64,000 nt of DNA from Shinella daejeonensis (GCF_024281235.1 NZ_JAHWXY010000009.1:99603-163602); one strand, 5' to 3'; positions 23,400-32,403 are shown, counted from the stretch's first letter. A program made the numbers and translations. The notes: a model not told the origin generated them from the sequence alone.

Positions 23400-25154
23400 C
23401 TAATCCTCCCTGCCGCCGTCGAGCGAGCGCGAGACGAGAAAGACCGGGATCAGCCCGGCGACGACGATGATGATGGCCGGCACCGAGGCGTCTTCCACCT
23501 TCGCGCGCGAGGCGTCCTCGTAGACGAGCGTCGCCAGGGTGTTGAAGTTGAAGGGGCGCAGCAGGATCGTTGCGGAAAGCTCCTTCATCGTCTCGATGAA
23601 GACGAGAAGGGCGGCCGTCAGCGTCGCGGGACGCATCATCGGCAGAAGCACGCTCCGCAGCGTCTGGGTGCTCGTGCGTCCCAGCGTGCGCGACGCCATG
23701 TCGAGATGCGGCGAGAGCTTGTGGAAACCGGCATCGATCGTTCCCTCGGCCATCGTCAGGAAGCGGACGGTGCAGGCATAGACGATGGCGAAGCCGGTGC
23801 CGGAAAGAAGAAGGCCGGTGGAAACCCCGAAATTCGCCCTGAGGAAAGCATCGAGCGCATTGTCGAAACTGGCAAGCGGAAACAGCACGCCGATAGCCAG
23901 CACCGTTCCCGGGACGCCGTAGCCGAAGGAGGCAAGGCGGCTTGCCACCGCTGTCGTCTGCGAGCGCGTGATGCGGGCGGCATAGGCGAGAACGAAGGCG
24001 ACCCCGACGGCGATGATGGCCGTGGAGGCCGATACGAACACGCTGTTCCACAGCGCCGACAGCAGGCGCGTCGACGAGAACTGCTCCAGGCGGTGAAGGG
24101 CGTAGCCGCCGAGGACGTAGACCGGGACGACGAAGCCGATGATCGGCGGCAGCAGGCAGGCGAGGGCTGCGGCCCATTTCTTCCAGCCGGAGAGCTTCAG
24201 CCGTACGGAATTCTGCACGGCGGCGGTGGTCTTCTGGCTGGTAAAGCGCTGGCTGCGGCGCGCGGCGCGCTCGATGAAGAGCAGGGCGGCGACGAACAGG
24301 AGCATGATGCAGGCAATCTGCGCCGCGCCGGCGAGGCTGCCGCGGTTCAGCCAGGTGTCGAAGATCGAAAAGGTGAGCGTCTGGACGCCGAGATATTCGA
24401 CGGCGCCGATATCGTTCAGCGTCTCCATGCCCACCAGTGTCAGGCCGACCATGATGGCGGGGCGCGCCATCGGGATCTGCACCCGTGTGAACACCCTGAA
24501 CGGCCCCGCGCCGAGCGTTCGGGCCACATCCGCCGCCGCGCGCCCCTGCATCAGGAACATCGAGCGCGTGGCGAGATAGATATAGGGATAGAGGACGCTT
24601 GCCAGCACGAGCACCGCGCCGCCGGTCGTGCGCACTTCCGGAAACCAGTAGTCGCGGCTCGACTGGAAGCCGAACAGGCCGCGATAGGCCGACTGCACGG
24701 GGCCGGTGAAGGAGAAGAATTCCGCAAAGGCGTAAGCGCCGAGATAGGACGGGATGGCGAGCGGCAGGACGAGAAGGGCGGAAAGGCTCCGGCGCAGCGG
24801 AAAATCGCAGCTTGCCACAAGCCAGGCGGTTCCGACGCCCACCGCCGCGGTGACGGCGCCCACGCCGGCAAGCAGCAGCAGGGTGCGCATCGTGGCGCGG
24901 GGAATGACGTTTTGCAGCAGATGCGGCCAGCTGTCCGTGCCACCGGTCGCCGCGATGACGAGGATCGCGATCACCGGCATGAGCGCGACCAGCGCGGCGA
25001 GCACGGCGGTGCCGGAAAGAAGGGGATGACGTCTTGCGGCGGAGCGTCGGACGCCCTGTCGGGCCGGTATGCTTTCGGAAGAAGCCTGCAAGATGTCCAC
25101 CTCGGAGAAAGAAGGTCCCTGGGCAAGCCGGGGCCTCCGGAAGCCGTTCCTCAT
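23400..25154 (-). CDS. Iron-type ABC transporter permease (FbpB/SfuB family), two fused transport domains
   Basis: A 584-residue inner-membrane protein with two binding-protein-dependent transport domains in tandem, about 12 helices in all, typical of FbpB/SfuB ferric-iron permeases. The first half has the docking segment ARTLGAGPFRVFTRVQIPMA, the second SRTLGRTSTQTLRSVLLPMM. The start is uncertain: a GTG at 25100 (VDILQASSES) would drop an arginine-rich leader. No binding protein or ATPase is adjacent. The FbpA-like gene at 52596-53642 is the only candidate partner in the window. Confidence 0.82.
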   Translation of the reverse strand: MRNGFRRPRLAQGPSFSEVDILQASSESIPARQGVRRSAARRHPLLSGTAVLAALVALMPVIAILVIAATGGTDSWPHLLQNVIPRATMRTLLLLAGVGAVTAAVGVGTAWLVASCDFPLRRSLSALLVLPLAIPSYLGAYAFAEFFSFTGPVQSAYRGLFGFQSSRDYWFPEVRTTGGAVLVLASVLYPYIYLATRSMFLMQGRAAADVARTLGAGPFRVFTRVQIPMARPAIMVGLTLVGMETLNDIGAVEYLGVQTLTFSIFDTWLNRGSLAGAAQIACIMLLFVAALLFIERAARRSQRFTSQKTTAAVQNSVRLKLSGWKKWAAALACLLPPIIGFVVPVYVLGGYALHRLEQFSSTRLLSALWNSVFVSASTAIIAVGVAFVLAYAARITRSQTTAVASRLASFGYGVPGTVLAIGVLFPLASFDNALDAFLRANFGVSTGLLLSGTGFAIVYACTVRFLTMAEGTIDAGFHKLSPHLDMASRTLGRTSTQTLRSVLLPMMRPATLTAALLVFIETMKELSATILLRPFNFNTLATLVYEDASRAKVEDASVPAIIIVVAGLIPVFLVSRSLDGGRED

Positions 25155-25234
25155 CCGCCTCTTGTGATCTGGCCGACCTTGCGGGGGAGGCGGCTCCGAT
25201 GGGGCGTGCCGTCTCCCGCTCTAATCCAATCGGC

Positions 25235-28200
25235 TCAATCTGCCAACACGCGCGGTGACGGGAAGGACACTTCGATCAGTGTGCCTTCGTTGGGCGTGGA
25301 ACTGATGGCGAAGCTCGCCCGGTTGGCTTCCACCATGGCTTTCGTCAGCGGCAGGCCGAGGCCGGTACCGTCGCCGCGCTTGCGGCCACCCCCCGTCGTC
25401 ACCTGGCGGAACGGCTTCATGGCCTGTTCCAGTTCGTTGCGGGTCATGCCGATGCCGGTGTCGCGGATGCGCAGGGCGACGCTGCCGTTGGCTTCATAGA
25501 CGGTGGAGACGACGATCTGGCCGCCCGAGGGGGTGAAACGGATGGCGTTCGACAGGATGTTCAGGGCGATCTGCTTGATCGAGCGCTGGTCGGCGACGAT
25601 TTTCGGCACGGTGTTGGTGAGCGAGGTGCGGATGATCACGCGTTGCGCATTGGCCTGCGGCTGCACCAGCGAAACCGCTTCGGCGACCGTTTCGTTGAGG
25701 CCGACGGCGGTGAAATCGAGATCCATCTCCCCTGCCTCGATTTTTGAAATATCGAGCAGGTCGTTGACGATATCGAGCACATGGCGGCCGGAGCGGCCGA
25801 TGTCATTGGCGTATTCGATGTAACGCGGATGGCCGACCGGCCCGAAACGTTCCGTCGCCATCATGTCGGAAAAGCCGATGATGGCGTTGAGCGGGGTGCG
25901 GATCTCGTGGCTGACGCGGGCGAGGAAGTCGCTCTTGTGGGCATTGGCCATCTCGGCGGCGCGCTTGGCGTTGCGCAGTTCTTCCTCGGTGCGTTTCCAT
26001 TGCGTGATGTCGCGAATGACCGCGCAATAACCGGCGGAGGCCGAAAGGCGGCCCATCGTCATGAACAGCGGGATGAAACCGCCCGCGGCTTCCCGTCCGA
26101 TCACCTCGCGACCGTCGTTGAGCACGCTGGCGACGCCATGGTCGGAAAGGCCGGCAAGATAATCGAGAACGGCCTTCTGGCTCTCATGGGCAAAGAGCAT
26201 GGCGAAGGGCCGCCCGCGCGTCTCGTCCTCGTCATAGTTGAAAAGGGCGCTGGCCGAGCGGTTCATGGAGCGGATGGCTCCGTCCTGGCCGACGACCACG
26301 ACGCCATCGGTCGCCGTTTCGAGGATGGAGCGCAATTCGCCGATCTCCACGCGCAGCGCCGTGGTGGCTATCTGTTCGGCATTGCCGGCCTGCTCGCCGT
26401 TTTCGTCCTTCCGGCCGTCTTCTGCTTCCGGCGCGGGCTTGCCGGCCGGCGTCAGCGCCAGCATCAGCGCCGTGCCATCCTCCCAGCGAATGGATTGCAG
26501 GCGGGCGCGGACCGGGATGGCCGCATGACCGTCGGCATGATGAAGCGCCATCATGCCCGCGCCATAGCGTCCTTCCTCCGCCGGCTGCTCGAAAAGCGTG
26601 TCGAGCCCGCCCGCCGTGTCGAGATCGGAAAGCGCGGCATAGCCGGTGAGGCGCAGGAACTCGGGATTGGCATGAATCAACTGGTCGCCGACGTGGATGA
26701 GCAGCGCCACCGGCAACGCGTCGACGACGGTGGCGGTAAGCCCGTATTCCATCCGGGTGCGTGCCGGTGCTATCCCGCCGTGGCCGTCGTCTACCGCATC
26801 GGCCGGTGCGGCTTCGGCGTCTTCCTCCGGGGCGGCGTCAGGCTCTAGGCGGCGGCCGGCGGCAGCGGCCGGGTCGTCATCGGCCATATCTTCATCGGCA
26901 GGCCCGCTGGTGGCCGGGGAGACGGCGTCGACGGGTTCCTGCGGCGGTGGCGTCACGGTTTCCGCGCCCGTTTCGCCGGTCGGGCTTTCATCCTCGTCGG
27001 ACGGACGATCCTCCGGTTTGCGCTTGCCGAAAGTGTCGCCGAGTTGGCGGGCGATTTCGCGGAAGGCCGCCTGCTCGCTGCTCGACAGTCCCTCGAAAAG
27101 GCTGCGTTCGCGCCGCGCTTCAAGGCGCACGATCTTGTCCGGCTCGCGCCGGCCGGGATTTTCGACCAGCCGCAGGGCCGGTCGCTCGCCCTGAAAGGCG
27201 TCGTGCGAAAAGGTCTCTTCCTGCGCCGCTGCATCCGGGACGCCGGCCGGAGACGCGCCGGCTTCGTCCGGTGATGTTTCCGGGGGCTCGGCGCCATCGG
27301 GGCTGGAGACCGGTTCCGGTGCGGGGGGCGCGGCATCCGCCGCAACGTCTTCCCCTTCGGCTTCGTGCGAGAGGCCCAGCGTCAGGCCACGGGCTCGCGG
27401 GTCTTCTTCCGCATCGGCGATGCGCAGGATACCGAACCCGCGAAATCCATCGAACTCGCGCGCGCGGGAATAGGTCGGCAGCGCGGCAAGATCGACCGGC
27501 ACGACGAGACTGGTGCCCTGAACCGGCCACAGGATGGTCTTGCCCGACCAGGTGTCGCGCCGGCGGAGCAATTCGCCGATCTTGCCGTCCGGGTCGAGAT
27601 CGAAGCGTTTGGCGACATCGCTGAAGCGTTCATCGGTGATGGCGGCGGCGGCAGGCCCGACGGTGGCGGGGAATTCTTCGGAAATCTCGCTGAAGCGGCC
27701 TTCCGCGTCGATCTTCCAGACGAAGCGTACGGGTCGGCTCTGGCGATTGAAGACGAAAGCGGCGGGGGAGGCGATGGCCGCGGGCTCCTGCGCGGCCATG
27801 GCTCCGTCCTGTCCCTCGTCCATGGGTGCCAGAGTTTCAGGGGCGGGCGTGTCCTGCGCGGTTTCCGTTTCTCCGGGCTGCGGTGGAATGGTGTCCTCGA
27901 CGGGCTCGCTCGATATCGAGGTCGCGGCCGAAGTGTCGGGATCGGCCTGCATGGCCGCAGGGGAAATATCCTCGATGCCGGGATCGTCGGAGGCTTCCGC
28001 ATCGCCGGCATCGGGATCGAGGTGGCCGAGGATGGTTTCCACGGCGAAGAGCAGATGCAGCGCGGGCGCCTCCGAGACGCGGCCGATGGCGGCGGGTAGA
28101 TGGCCGCGCCCGGTCGGGATCGGCCGCTTCACCAGCCGATCCGCGTCACGGCCGGCCGCTCCCACCAGCAGGCGGCGGGTTTCGGGGCTGATCGACAGGC

Positions 28201-28693
28201 CGGAGAAGCCTTCGGAGGCGGCGATGACGCCGCCATCCTCGTCAAGCACCGCCATATGCGTATCCGGGTCGTCGAAGCCGGACAGCATGGCTTGCGCCGC
28301 CTCTTCCGGGCTCTGCTCGCCCACCGTGACCGGCGCGCTGAACAGGATGGCGTTTTCGGCCGGCCGGAGCGCGATGCATTCGACCTCTGCCTGCACGGGA
28401 GCGCTGCGGAACCCGGCGCCGATCCGCATCAGCAGCGTGCGCGCCTCGCCCGGCCGGCGCGCCTGCCGCGCGGTGGCGGAAAGCTGACGGAAGGCGACAT
28501 TCGCCGTGTCCGGCCCTGCATCGAGGAAATCGTAGATATTGTCGTGGCCGAAGAGGGCCGCGCCACGGCCGTTGGCCCACAGGACGCGCGCCATGTCCGG
28601 CGAGAAGAGCACCACGGCATCGCCCCGGGAAAAGGGCGCACGTACCCGTTCATGGACGGCGACGTCGATAAAGGGATACTGCTTGGCGGACAT
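25235..28693 (-). CDS. Large PAS-domain sensor histidine kinase, PleC/DivJ/PdhS-like
   Basis: A 1152-residue kinase with no membrane helix. The N-terminal ~220 residues include PAS-like segments. A long acidic, proline/alanine/glutamate-rich low-complexity region (about 225-640) holds one folded island near 310-440. Two PAS domains follow (about 660-750 and 800-900). The dimerisation/phosphoacceptor helix has histidine at about 930 in FLARVSHEIRTPLNAIIGFS, then the N box NILSNAIRF, G1 DTGIGM and G2 GDGTGLGLPLT. The catalytic core resembles the PleC/DivJ/PdhS cell-cycle kinases that act on DivK. No response regulator is adjacent. It diverges from the phasin gene. Confidence 0.85.
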   Translation of the reverse strand: MSAKQYPFIDVAVHERVRAPFSRGDAVVLFSPDMARVLWANGRGAALFGHDNIYDFLDAGPDTANVAFRQLSATARQARRPGEARTLLMRIGAGFRSAPVQAEVECIALRPAENAILFSAPVTVGEQSPEEAAQAMLSGFDDPDTHMAVLDEDGGVIAASEGFSGLSISPETRRLLVGAAGRDADRLVKRPIPTGRGHLPAAIGRVSEAPALHLLFAVETILGHLDPDAGDAEASDDPGIEDISPAAMQADPDTSAATSISSEPVEDTIPPQPGETETAQDTPAPETLAPMDEGQDGAMAAQEPAAIASPAAFVFNRQSRPVRFVWKIDAEGRFSEISEEFPATVGPAAAAITDERFSDVAKRFDLDPDGKIGELLRRRDTWSGKTILWPVQGTSLVVPVDLAALPTYSRAREFDGFRGFGILRIADAEEDPRARGLTLGLSHEAEGEDVAADAAPPAPEPVSSPDGAEPPETSPDEAGASPAGVPDAAAQEETFSHDAFQGERPALRLVENPGRREPDKIVRLEARRERSLFEGLSSSEQAAFREIARQLGDTFGKRKPEDRPSDEDESPTGETGAETVTPPPQEPVDAVSPATSGPADEDMADDDPAAAAGRRLEPDAAPEEDAEAAPADAVDDGHGGIAPARTRMEYGLTATVVDALPVALLIHVGDQLIHANPEFLRLTGYAALSDLDTAGGLDTLFEQPAEEGRYGAGMMALHHADGHAAIPVRARLQSIRWEDGTALMLALTPAGKPAPEAEDGRKDENGEQAGNAEQIATTALRVEIGELRSILETATDGVVVVGQDGAIRSMNRSASALFNYDEDETRGRPFAMLFAHESQKAVLDYLAGLSDHGVASVLNDGREVIGREAAGGFIPLFMTMGRLSASAGYCAVIRDITQWKRTEEELRNAKRAAEMANAHKSDFLARVSHEIRTPLNAIIGFSDMMATERFGPVGHPRYIEYANDIGRSGRHVLDIVNDLLDISKIEAGEMDLDFTAVGLNETVAEAVSLVQPQANAQRVIIRTSLTNTVPKIVADQRSIKQIALNILSNAIRFTPSGGQIVVSTVYEANGSVALRIRDTGIGMTRNELEQAMKPFRQVTTGGGRKRGDGTGLGLPLTKAMVEANRASFAISSTPNEGTLIEVSFPSPRVLAD

Positions 28694-28832
28694 GTTCTGG
28701 CCTGTGTCTGGCTTCCGGCATGGTGGACGTCGATTAACGCTTTATTAATAGCCATCCCGCCGTTGCGGGTCCAGCAAAAGCCCCGACAGGCGCGGTGCTT
28801 TCGGCAAGAAGGGTTAACGCCCCGCAGCTTTT

Positions 28833-28882
28833 ATTGTGCGCTGCACAATTATGTTGCAATGCAAAATAATATGCGCTATAAA
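28833..28882 (+). promoter_or_regulatory. Phasin promoter with two candidate PhaR operators
   Basis: A promoter with TTGCAA at 28854-28859 and TATAAA at 28877-28882 (17-base spacing) lies 55 bases before the phasin ATG. Just upstream is the dyad ATTGTGC-GCT-GCACAAT (28833-28849), and TTGCA-A-TGCAA (28854-28864) covers the -35. PhaR/AniA repressors of polyhydroxybutyrate genes bind TGC/GCA-rich dyads, so repression by PhaR is likely. Regulator assignment is inferred. Confidence 0.65.
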
Positions 28883-28937
28883 GCAGCCAATCCGAACATG
28901 GCGCCTCTGAAGAGGGCCCAACAAAGGAGCGCAGAAA

Positions 28938-29387
28938 ATGGCTACCAGAAAAACCGACGACGCATTCTCCATCGCCGCCCTCGACCCGGCAAAGTTCTCC
29001 GAGAGCTTCCGCGATTTCGCCGAAAAAGGCGCGGCGCAGTCCAAGGAAGCCTACGCGCGGATGAAGGAAGCGGCCGAAGAGGCAACGCAGACGGCGGAAG
29101 CCACGATGGAAAGCGCCCAGACCGGTACCGTCGAACTCGGCCTCAAGGCCATCGACGCGCTTCGCACCAATGCCGAGAACTCGCTTTCGCATATGGAAGC
29201 GCTGCTCGGCGTGAAATCCGTCGCCGAACTTTTCGAATTGCAGACGGCCTTCCTGCGCAAGCAGGCCGAAGTCGCCGTCGAGCAGGCCCGTACCTTGCAG
29301 GAAACCTCCCGCAGGGTCGCCGAGAAGGTCGCCGCCCCGGGCAAGTCCGCGGCTGAAAAGGCGATGAAGTCGTTCAAGGCCGGTTGA
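28938..29387 (+). CDS. Phasin (polyhydroxybutyrate granule-associated protein)
   Basis: A 149-residue, almost wholly alpha-helical, alanine/glutamate-rich protein of the phasin_2 family. It has the conserved ALLGVKSVAELFELQTAFLRKQ segment at about residues 89-110 and a KSAAEKAMKSFKAG tail. Phasins coat polyhydroxyalkanoate granules and control their size. The ATG follows AAGGAG. The gene has its own promoter and a strong terminator, and acetoacetyl-CoA synthetase lies nearby. Confidence 0.93.
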   Translation: MATRKTDDAFSIAALDPAKFSESFRDFAEKGAAQSKEAYARMKEAAEEATQTAEATMESAQTGTVELGLKAIDALRTNAENSLSHMEALLGVKSVAELFELQTAFLRKQAEVAVEQARTLQETSRRVAEKVAAPGKSAAEKAMKSFKAG

Positions 29388-29431
29388 CGCCGGACCGGCC
29401 GGGCGGAAGCGCCCGCCGCCATCGAAAAAGG

Positions 29432-29456
29432 CCGGGCCGTCGTGCCCGGTTTTTTT
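29432..29456 (+). terminator. Rho-independent terminator of the phasin gene
   Basis: CCGGGC-CGTCGT-GCCCGG stem followed by seven T residues, 45 bases after the phasin stop. Confidence 0.9.
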
Positions 29457-29536
29457 GGGCCGGCGACCACAAGGGGCTTGCCAAAATGGTCCGCTGCCCG
29501 TATGTGACGGCCCAAGCGCGGCTTGCCCGTGCAAGT

Positions 29537-29613
29537 GCGGTTGTAGCTCAGTTGGTTAGAGCGCAGGTTTGTGGCACCTGAGGTCGGAGGTTCGAGACCC
29601 CCCAACCGTACCA
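29537..29613 (+). tRNA. tRNA-His (anticodon GTG)
   Basis: The cloverleaf folds by eye. Acceptor GCGGTTG pairs with CAACCGT (first pair G-T), the D arm is GCTC/GAGC, the anticodon stem CAGGT/ACCTG holds the loop TTGTGGC with anticodon GTG, and the T arm has TTCGAGA. CCA is encoded. Position 73 is A and position -1 is T, so the usual G-1:C73 histidine identity pair is absent. This is the known state in many alphaproteobacteria, which carry an unusual histidyl-tRNA synthetase. The gene marks the left edge of the accessory block. Confidence 0.95.
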
Positions 29614-30167
29614 TTCTTCCATAATGAAATCAGCACTTTAAGCGTCACGTCTCATTGCCGGTCGACGTATCGGATGAGTGCCATGGGCTTCTGGATCACT
29701 TCCGGAACATTCCCTGTTCAGGGATCTTGCCAGCTTCGTGAACTCACGGGCGATCTGGATTTCCGCCACGGGCGGTAAAACTCCGCGCGCACCAAATTGA
29801 TCGTGGCCGACAGCCGGTCGTCCCATATCCAGCCACACCAGTTTTTCGATCTTCCCGACGACGGGCGTGTCGATCCCTTCGCTATCGATGTACGGCATAT
29901 CCTCGCCGGAACTTTTTCCGCGAGGCACGGCTCATCGGCGCGGATTCGACAGGCGTCCTGATGCCTGACCGTCTCCGGCGCATCCCCGGCTTTGCCGGAA
30001 GCCGCGCCTGTCGATCCGCAACATATTGTTTTCACAAAAAATTTTCGCAACTCCCATGGGGTGGCCGCTGCATGTTGTCCGTTTTTTCGGCGCGGCCAGA
30101 GAGTGCGGGGATATCGCGAAAAGCGCTTGACAAGCCCCCGATCTTCCCCACAGATGCGTTGCACGAT
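29614..30167. other. 554-base region without a convincing gene; possible decayed minus-strand gene
   Basis: No well-supported gene. A minus-strand frame (29638-29928, 96 codons) reads plausibly for its middle part (VWLDMGRPAVGHDQFGARG...). A neighbouring frame of the same strand gives a natural-looking C-terminus (EVIQKPMALIRYVDRQ-stop, ending near 29650). This suggests one small gene broken by a frameshift, but I recognise no family. No cobalamin riboswitch box was seen. The region joins tRNA-His to the dehydratase operon promoter. Confidence 0.4.
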
Positions 30168-30183
30168 ATTTGTTATAACAAAT
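30168..30183. promoter_or_regulatory. Perfect 16-base palindrome, candidate GntR operator
   Basis: ATTTGTTATAACAAAT is an exact palindrome 13 bases before the first gene of the transporter/dehydratase operon. It fits the GntR-family operator form (GT...AC dyad with AT-rich centre). The GntR gene closing the operon is the obvious candidate regulator. Confidence 0.65.
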
Positions 30184-30196
30184 TACAGGCGACAGA

Positions 30197-31018
30197 ATGC
30201 AGCCTTCCCTTCTTCTGCGTATCGTCACGCATCTGATCCTCGGCCTCTGCTGCCTGGTGGTGCTTTCACCGCTTTTGTGGGTGCTCCGGACCTCGTTTGC
30301 AGACAAGATCGTTGCCTATCAGCTGCCGCCCGCGCTGTTCTTCACACCGACCCTCGACAACTACCGCATGATCCTCGTCGAGATGGATTTCGGTACATTC
30401 TTCCTGAACAGCCTGATCATTTCGTTGACCTCCACGTTGCTGGCGGTCGTGATCGGCGCGCTCGCGGCCTATGCGATCGACCGCTACAAGGCCGGCGGTA
30501 ACGCGATGCCGATCGTCATCCTCGCCACCCAGATGATGCCGCCCATCGTGCTGGTCATCCCCTTCTTCCTGATCTTCAAGGATATCGGCCTGACCGACTC
30601 CCGCGCCGGCCTGATCGTCACCTATCTCGCCTTCAACCTGCCCTATGTCGTCTGGCTGATGATGAGCTTCATGAAGCGCGTTCCGCGTGAGCTGGACGAG
30701 GCGGCGCTGATCGATGGCTGCACGCCGATGACCGCCTTCATCCGCATCATCGTTCCCGCGCTGCTGCCGGGAATCGGGGCGGCCACCATCCTCAGCTTTG
30801 TGCTGAGCTGGAACGAGTTTCTCTTTGCCCTGATGCTGTCGGGCAACGAGTCGAAGACCCTTCCCGTCGCCATATCCAGCCTGGTCACCCAGCAGGGCAC
30901 GGCGATCGGGGCGGTCAGCGCGGCGACCATTCTCGCCATGCTGCCAATGGCGATCCTGTATTTCGCCATGCGCCGTTTTCTCGTCTCGGGGCTGAACCTC
31001 GGAGCGGTCAAGGGCTAA
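30197..31018 (+). CDS. Sugar-type ABC transporter permease (MalG family)
   Basis: A 273-residue inner-membrane permease with six predicted helices and the ATPase-docking EAA motif ELDEAALIDGCTPMTAFIRI near residue 165. It belongs to the CUT1 (carbohydrate uptake) MalG branch. It is the first gene of the operon that also encodes a B12 dehydratase. The order here is MalG-like, binding protein, MalF-like, with the ATPase four genes later, unlike the common binding protein-F-G order. The substrate is likely a polyol, glycoside or amino-polyol, judged only from the enzymes in the operon. Confidence 0.88.
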   Translation: MQPSLLLRIVTHLILGLCCLVVLSPLLWVLRTSFADKIVAYQLPPALFFTPTLDNYRMILVEMDFGTFFLNSLIISLTSTLLAVVIGALAAYAIDRYKAGGNAMPIVILATQMMPPIVLVIPFFLIFKDIGLTDSRAGLIVTYLAFNLPYVVWLMMSFMKRVPRELDEAALIDGCTPMTAFIRIIVPALLPGIGAATILSFVLSWNEFLFALMLSGNESKTLPVAISSLVTQQGTAIGAVSAATILAMLPMAILYFAMRRFLVSGLNLGAVKG

Positions 31019-31080
31019 CCGGCAACATACGGGACCCACGGTCCGAATTCCGTATTCAACCTCACCAAGGAGATCGAAGC

Positions 31081-32382
31081 ATGCCCAGACTGATCACAAC
31101 AAGGCTTGGCGTGATGGCCGCCTCGCTGCTCGCCGCCTCGACAGCGCTCGCCGATCCCGCTGCCGTCTGCAAGGGAAAGACGCTGAACCTTCTGCTCGAG
31201 ACCGTGCCTGACAGCACCGCGCTGATCGAGGTCGCCCCGGAATTCGAGGCCCTGTCGGGCGCCAAGCTGAACATGGAAGCGGTCAACTATTCGCTGATGC
31301 ATGAAAAGCTGGTGCCGAGCCTGACGGCCTCCTCCGGCTCATATGACGTGCTGGCGGTCGACAGTTACTGGGCGGGCGAGTTTGTCACCGCCAACTGGAT
31401 CCAGCCGCTCGACGAGCGCATCGCCGCCGACAAGATCGACACCTCGGTCTATTATCCCGCGCTGATGGATGTGAACGGCAAGGTGAAGGACACCACCTAT
31501 ATGCTGCCGTTCTGGCAATATGCGATGGGCATGCTCTACCGGAAGGACATCGTCGAGGATCCGGCTTTCCAGGCTGCCTACAAGGAAAATTTCGGCCGCG
31601 ACTGGCGTCTGCCCGAAACGCTTCAGGAATATGCCGAAGTCGCCAAATGGGCAGGTCAGCATACCGGCAAGGCCGGCGTCGCCATGTCGGGCCAGCGTGC
31701 CGACCCGGTGGTGATGGAAGCCACGAACTATGTCTTCTCGCTCGGCGCGGATTTCTACGATCGTGAAACATGGGAGCCGGCGCTCGGCTCGCCCGAAGGC
31801 ATCGAGGCGGTGACGATCTACGCCGACCTCCTGGCCAATGCCGCCCAGCCCGGCGCGCTCGGCGCGAATTTCGACGATGTCGCCAATACGCTGAAGCAGG
31901 ACAAGGCGGTTTTCGCGATTTCCTACCTGTTCCTGATGCCGACCTTGCAGGATCCGAAGGAATCGCAGGTGGTCGACAAAGTGGCCTTCGCGCGCATGCC
32001 CGGCGAGGACAGCCTGCTCGGCGCCTGGGGCTGGTCGATCCCGACCAATGCCGCCAATCCGGATTGTTCCTGGGAGTTCATCAAGTGGGTGGAATCCAGG
32101 GATGTGGCGATGAAGCGCGCCATGGCCGGCGGCCAGGCGACGCAGGCCTGGATCTATGACGACGCCGAGTATCTGAAGCTCTGGCCGCAGATGGCGGCGG
32201 TAGGCGATGCGCTCGCCCACGCCAAGGGCCTGCCGGTCATGTCGCGCGCAACCCAGCTCGTCGAGGTTTTCGCCGAGGTGATGGGCGACGTTCTCGCCAA
32301 CGGCACGGATCCGGCGACGGCCATCGCCAATGCCGAAGACAAGTTCGCCCGTCTGACGAGGGGCGATCCGCTGCTAAAGTGA
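31081..32382 (+). CDS. Family-1 extracellular solute-binding protein of sugar-type ABC transporter
   Basis: A 433-residue periplasmic receptor. A Sec signal peptide of about 25 residues (hydrophobic MAASLLAASTALA, cleaved near ALA-DP) is followed by two alpha/beta lobes typical of CUT1 binding proteins. The ATG follows AAGGAG at good spacing. It lies between the two permease genes and would set substrate specificity for the pathway encoded downstream. Confidence 0.9.
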   Translation: MPRLITTRLGVMAASLLAASTALADPAAVCKGKTLNLLLETVPDSTALIEVAPEFEALSGAKLNMEAVNYSLMHEKLVPSLTASSGSYDVLAVDSYWAGEFVTANWIQPLDERIAADKIDTSVYYPALMDVNGKVKDTTYMLPFWQYAMGMLYRKDIVEDPAFQAAYKENFGRDWRLPETLQEYAEVAKWAGQHTGKAGVAMSGQRADPVVMEATNYVFSLGADFYDRETWEPALGSPEGIEAVTIYADLLANAAQPGALGANFDDVANTLKQDKAVFAISYLFLMPTLQDPKESQVVDKVAFARMPGEDSLLGAWGWSIPTNAANPDCSWEFIKWVESRDVAMKRAMAGGQATQAWIYDDAEYLKLWPQMAAVGDALAHAKGLPVMSRATQLVEVFAEVMGDVLANGTDPATAIANAEDKFARLTRGDPLLK

Positions 32383-32403
32383 TCCCCATCCCCCATGAAA
32401 CCG

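Noticed and set aside
29384..29614. Frames reading through tRNA-His, such as one starting MVRLGGLEPPTSGATN
   Set aside because: Common artefact of translating a tRNA gene.
30000..30196. Cobalamin riboswitch before the B12 dehydratase operon
   Set aside because: No B12-box-like sequence or plausible fold could be recognised in the leader.
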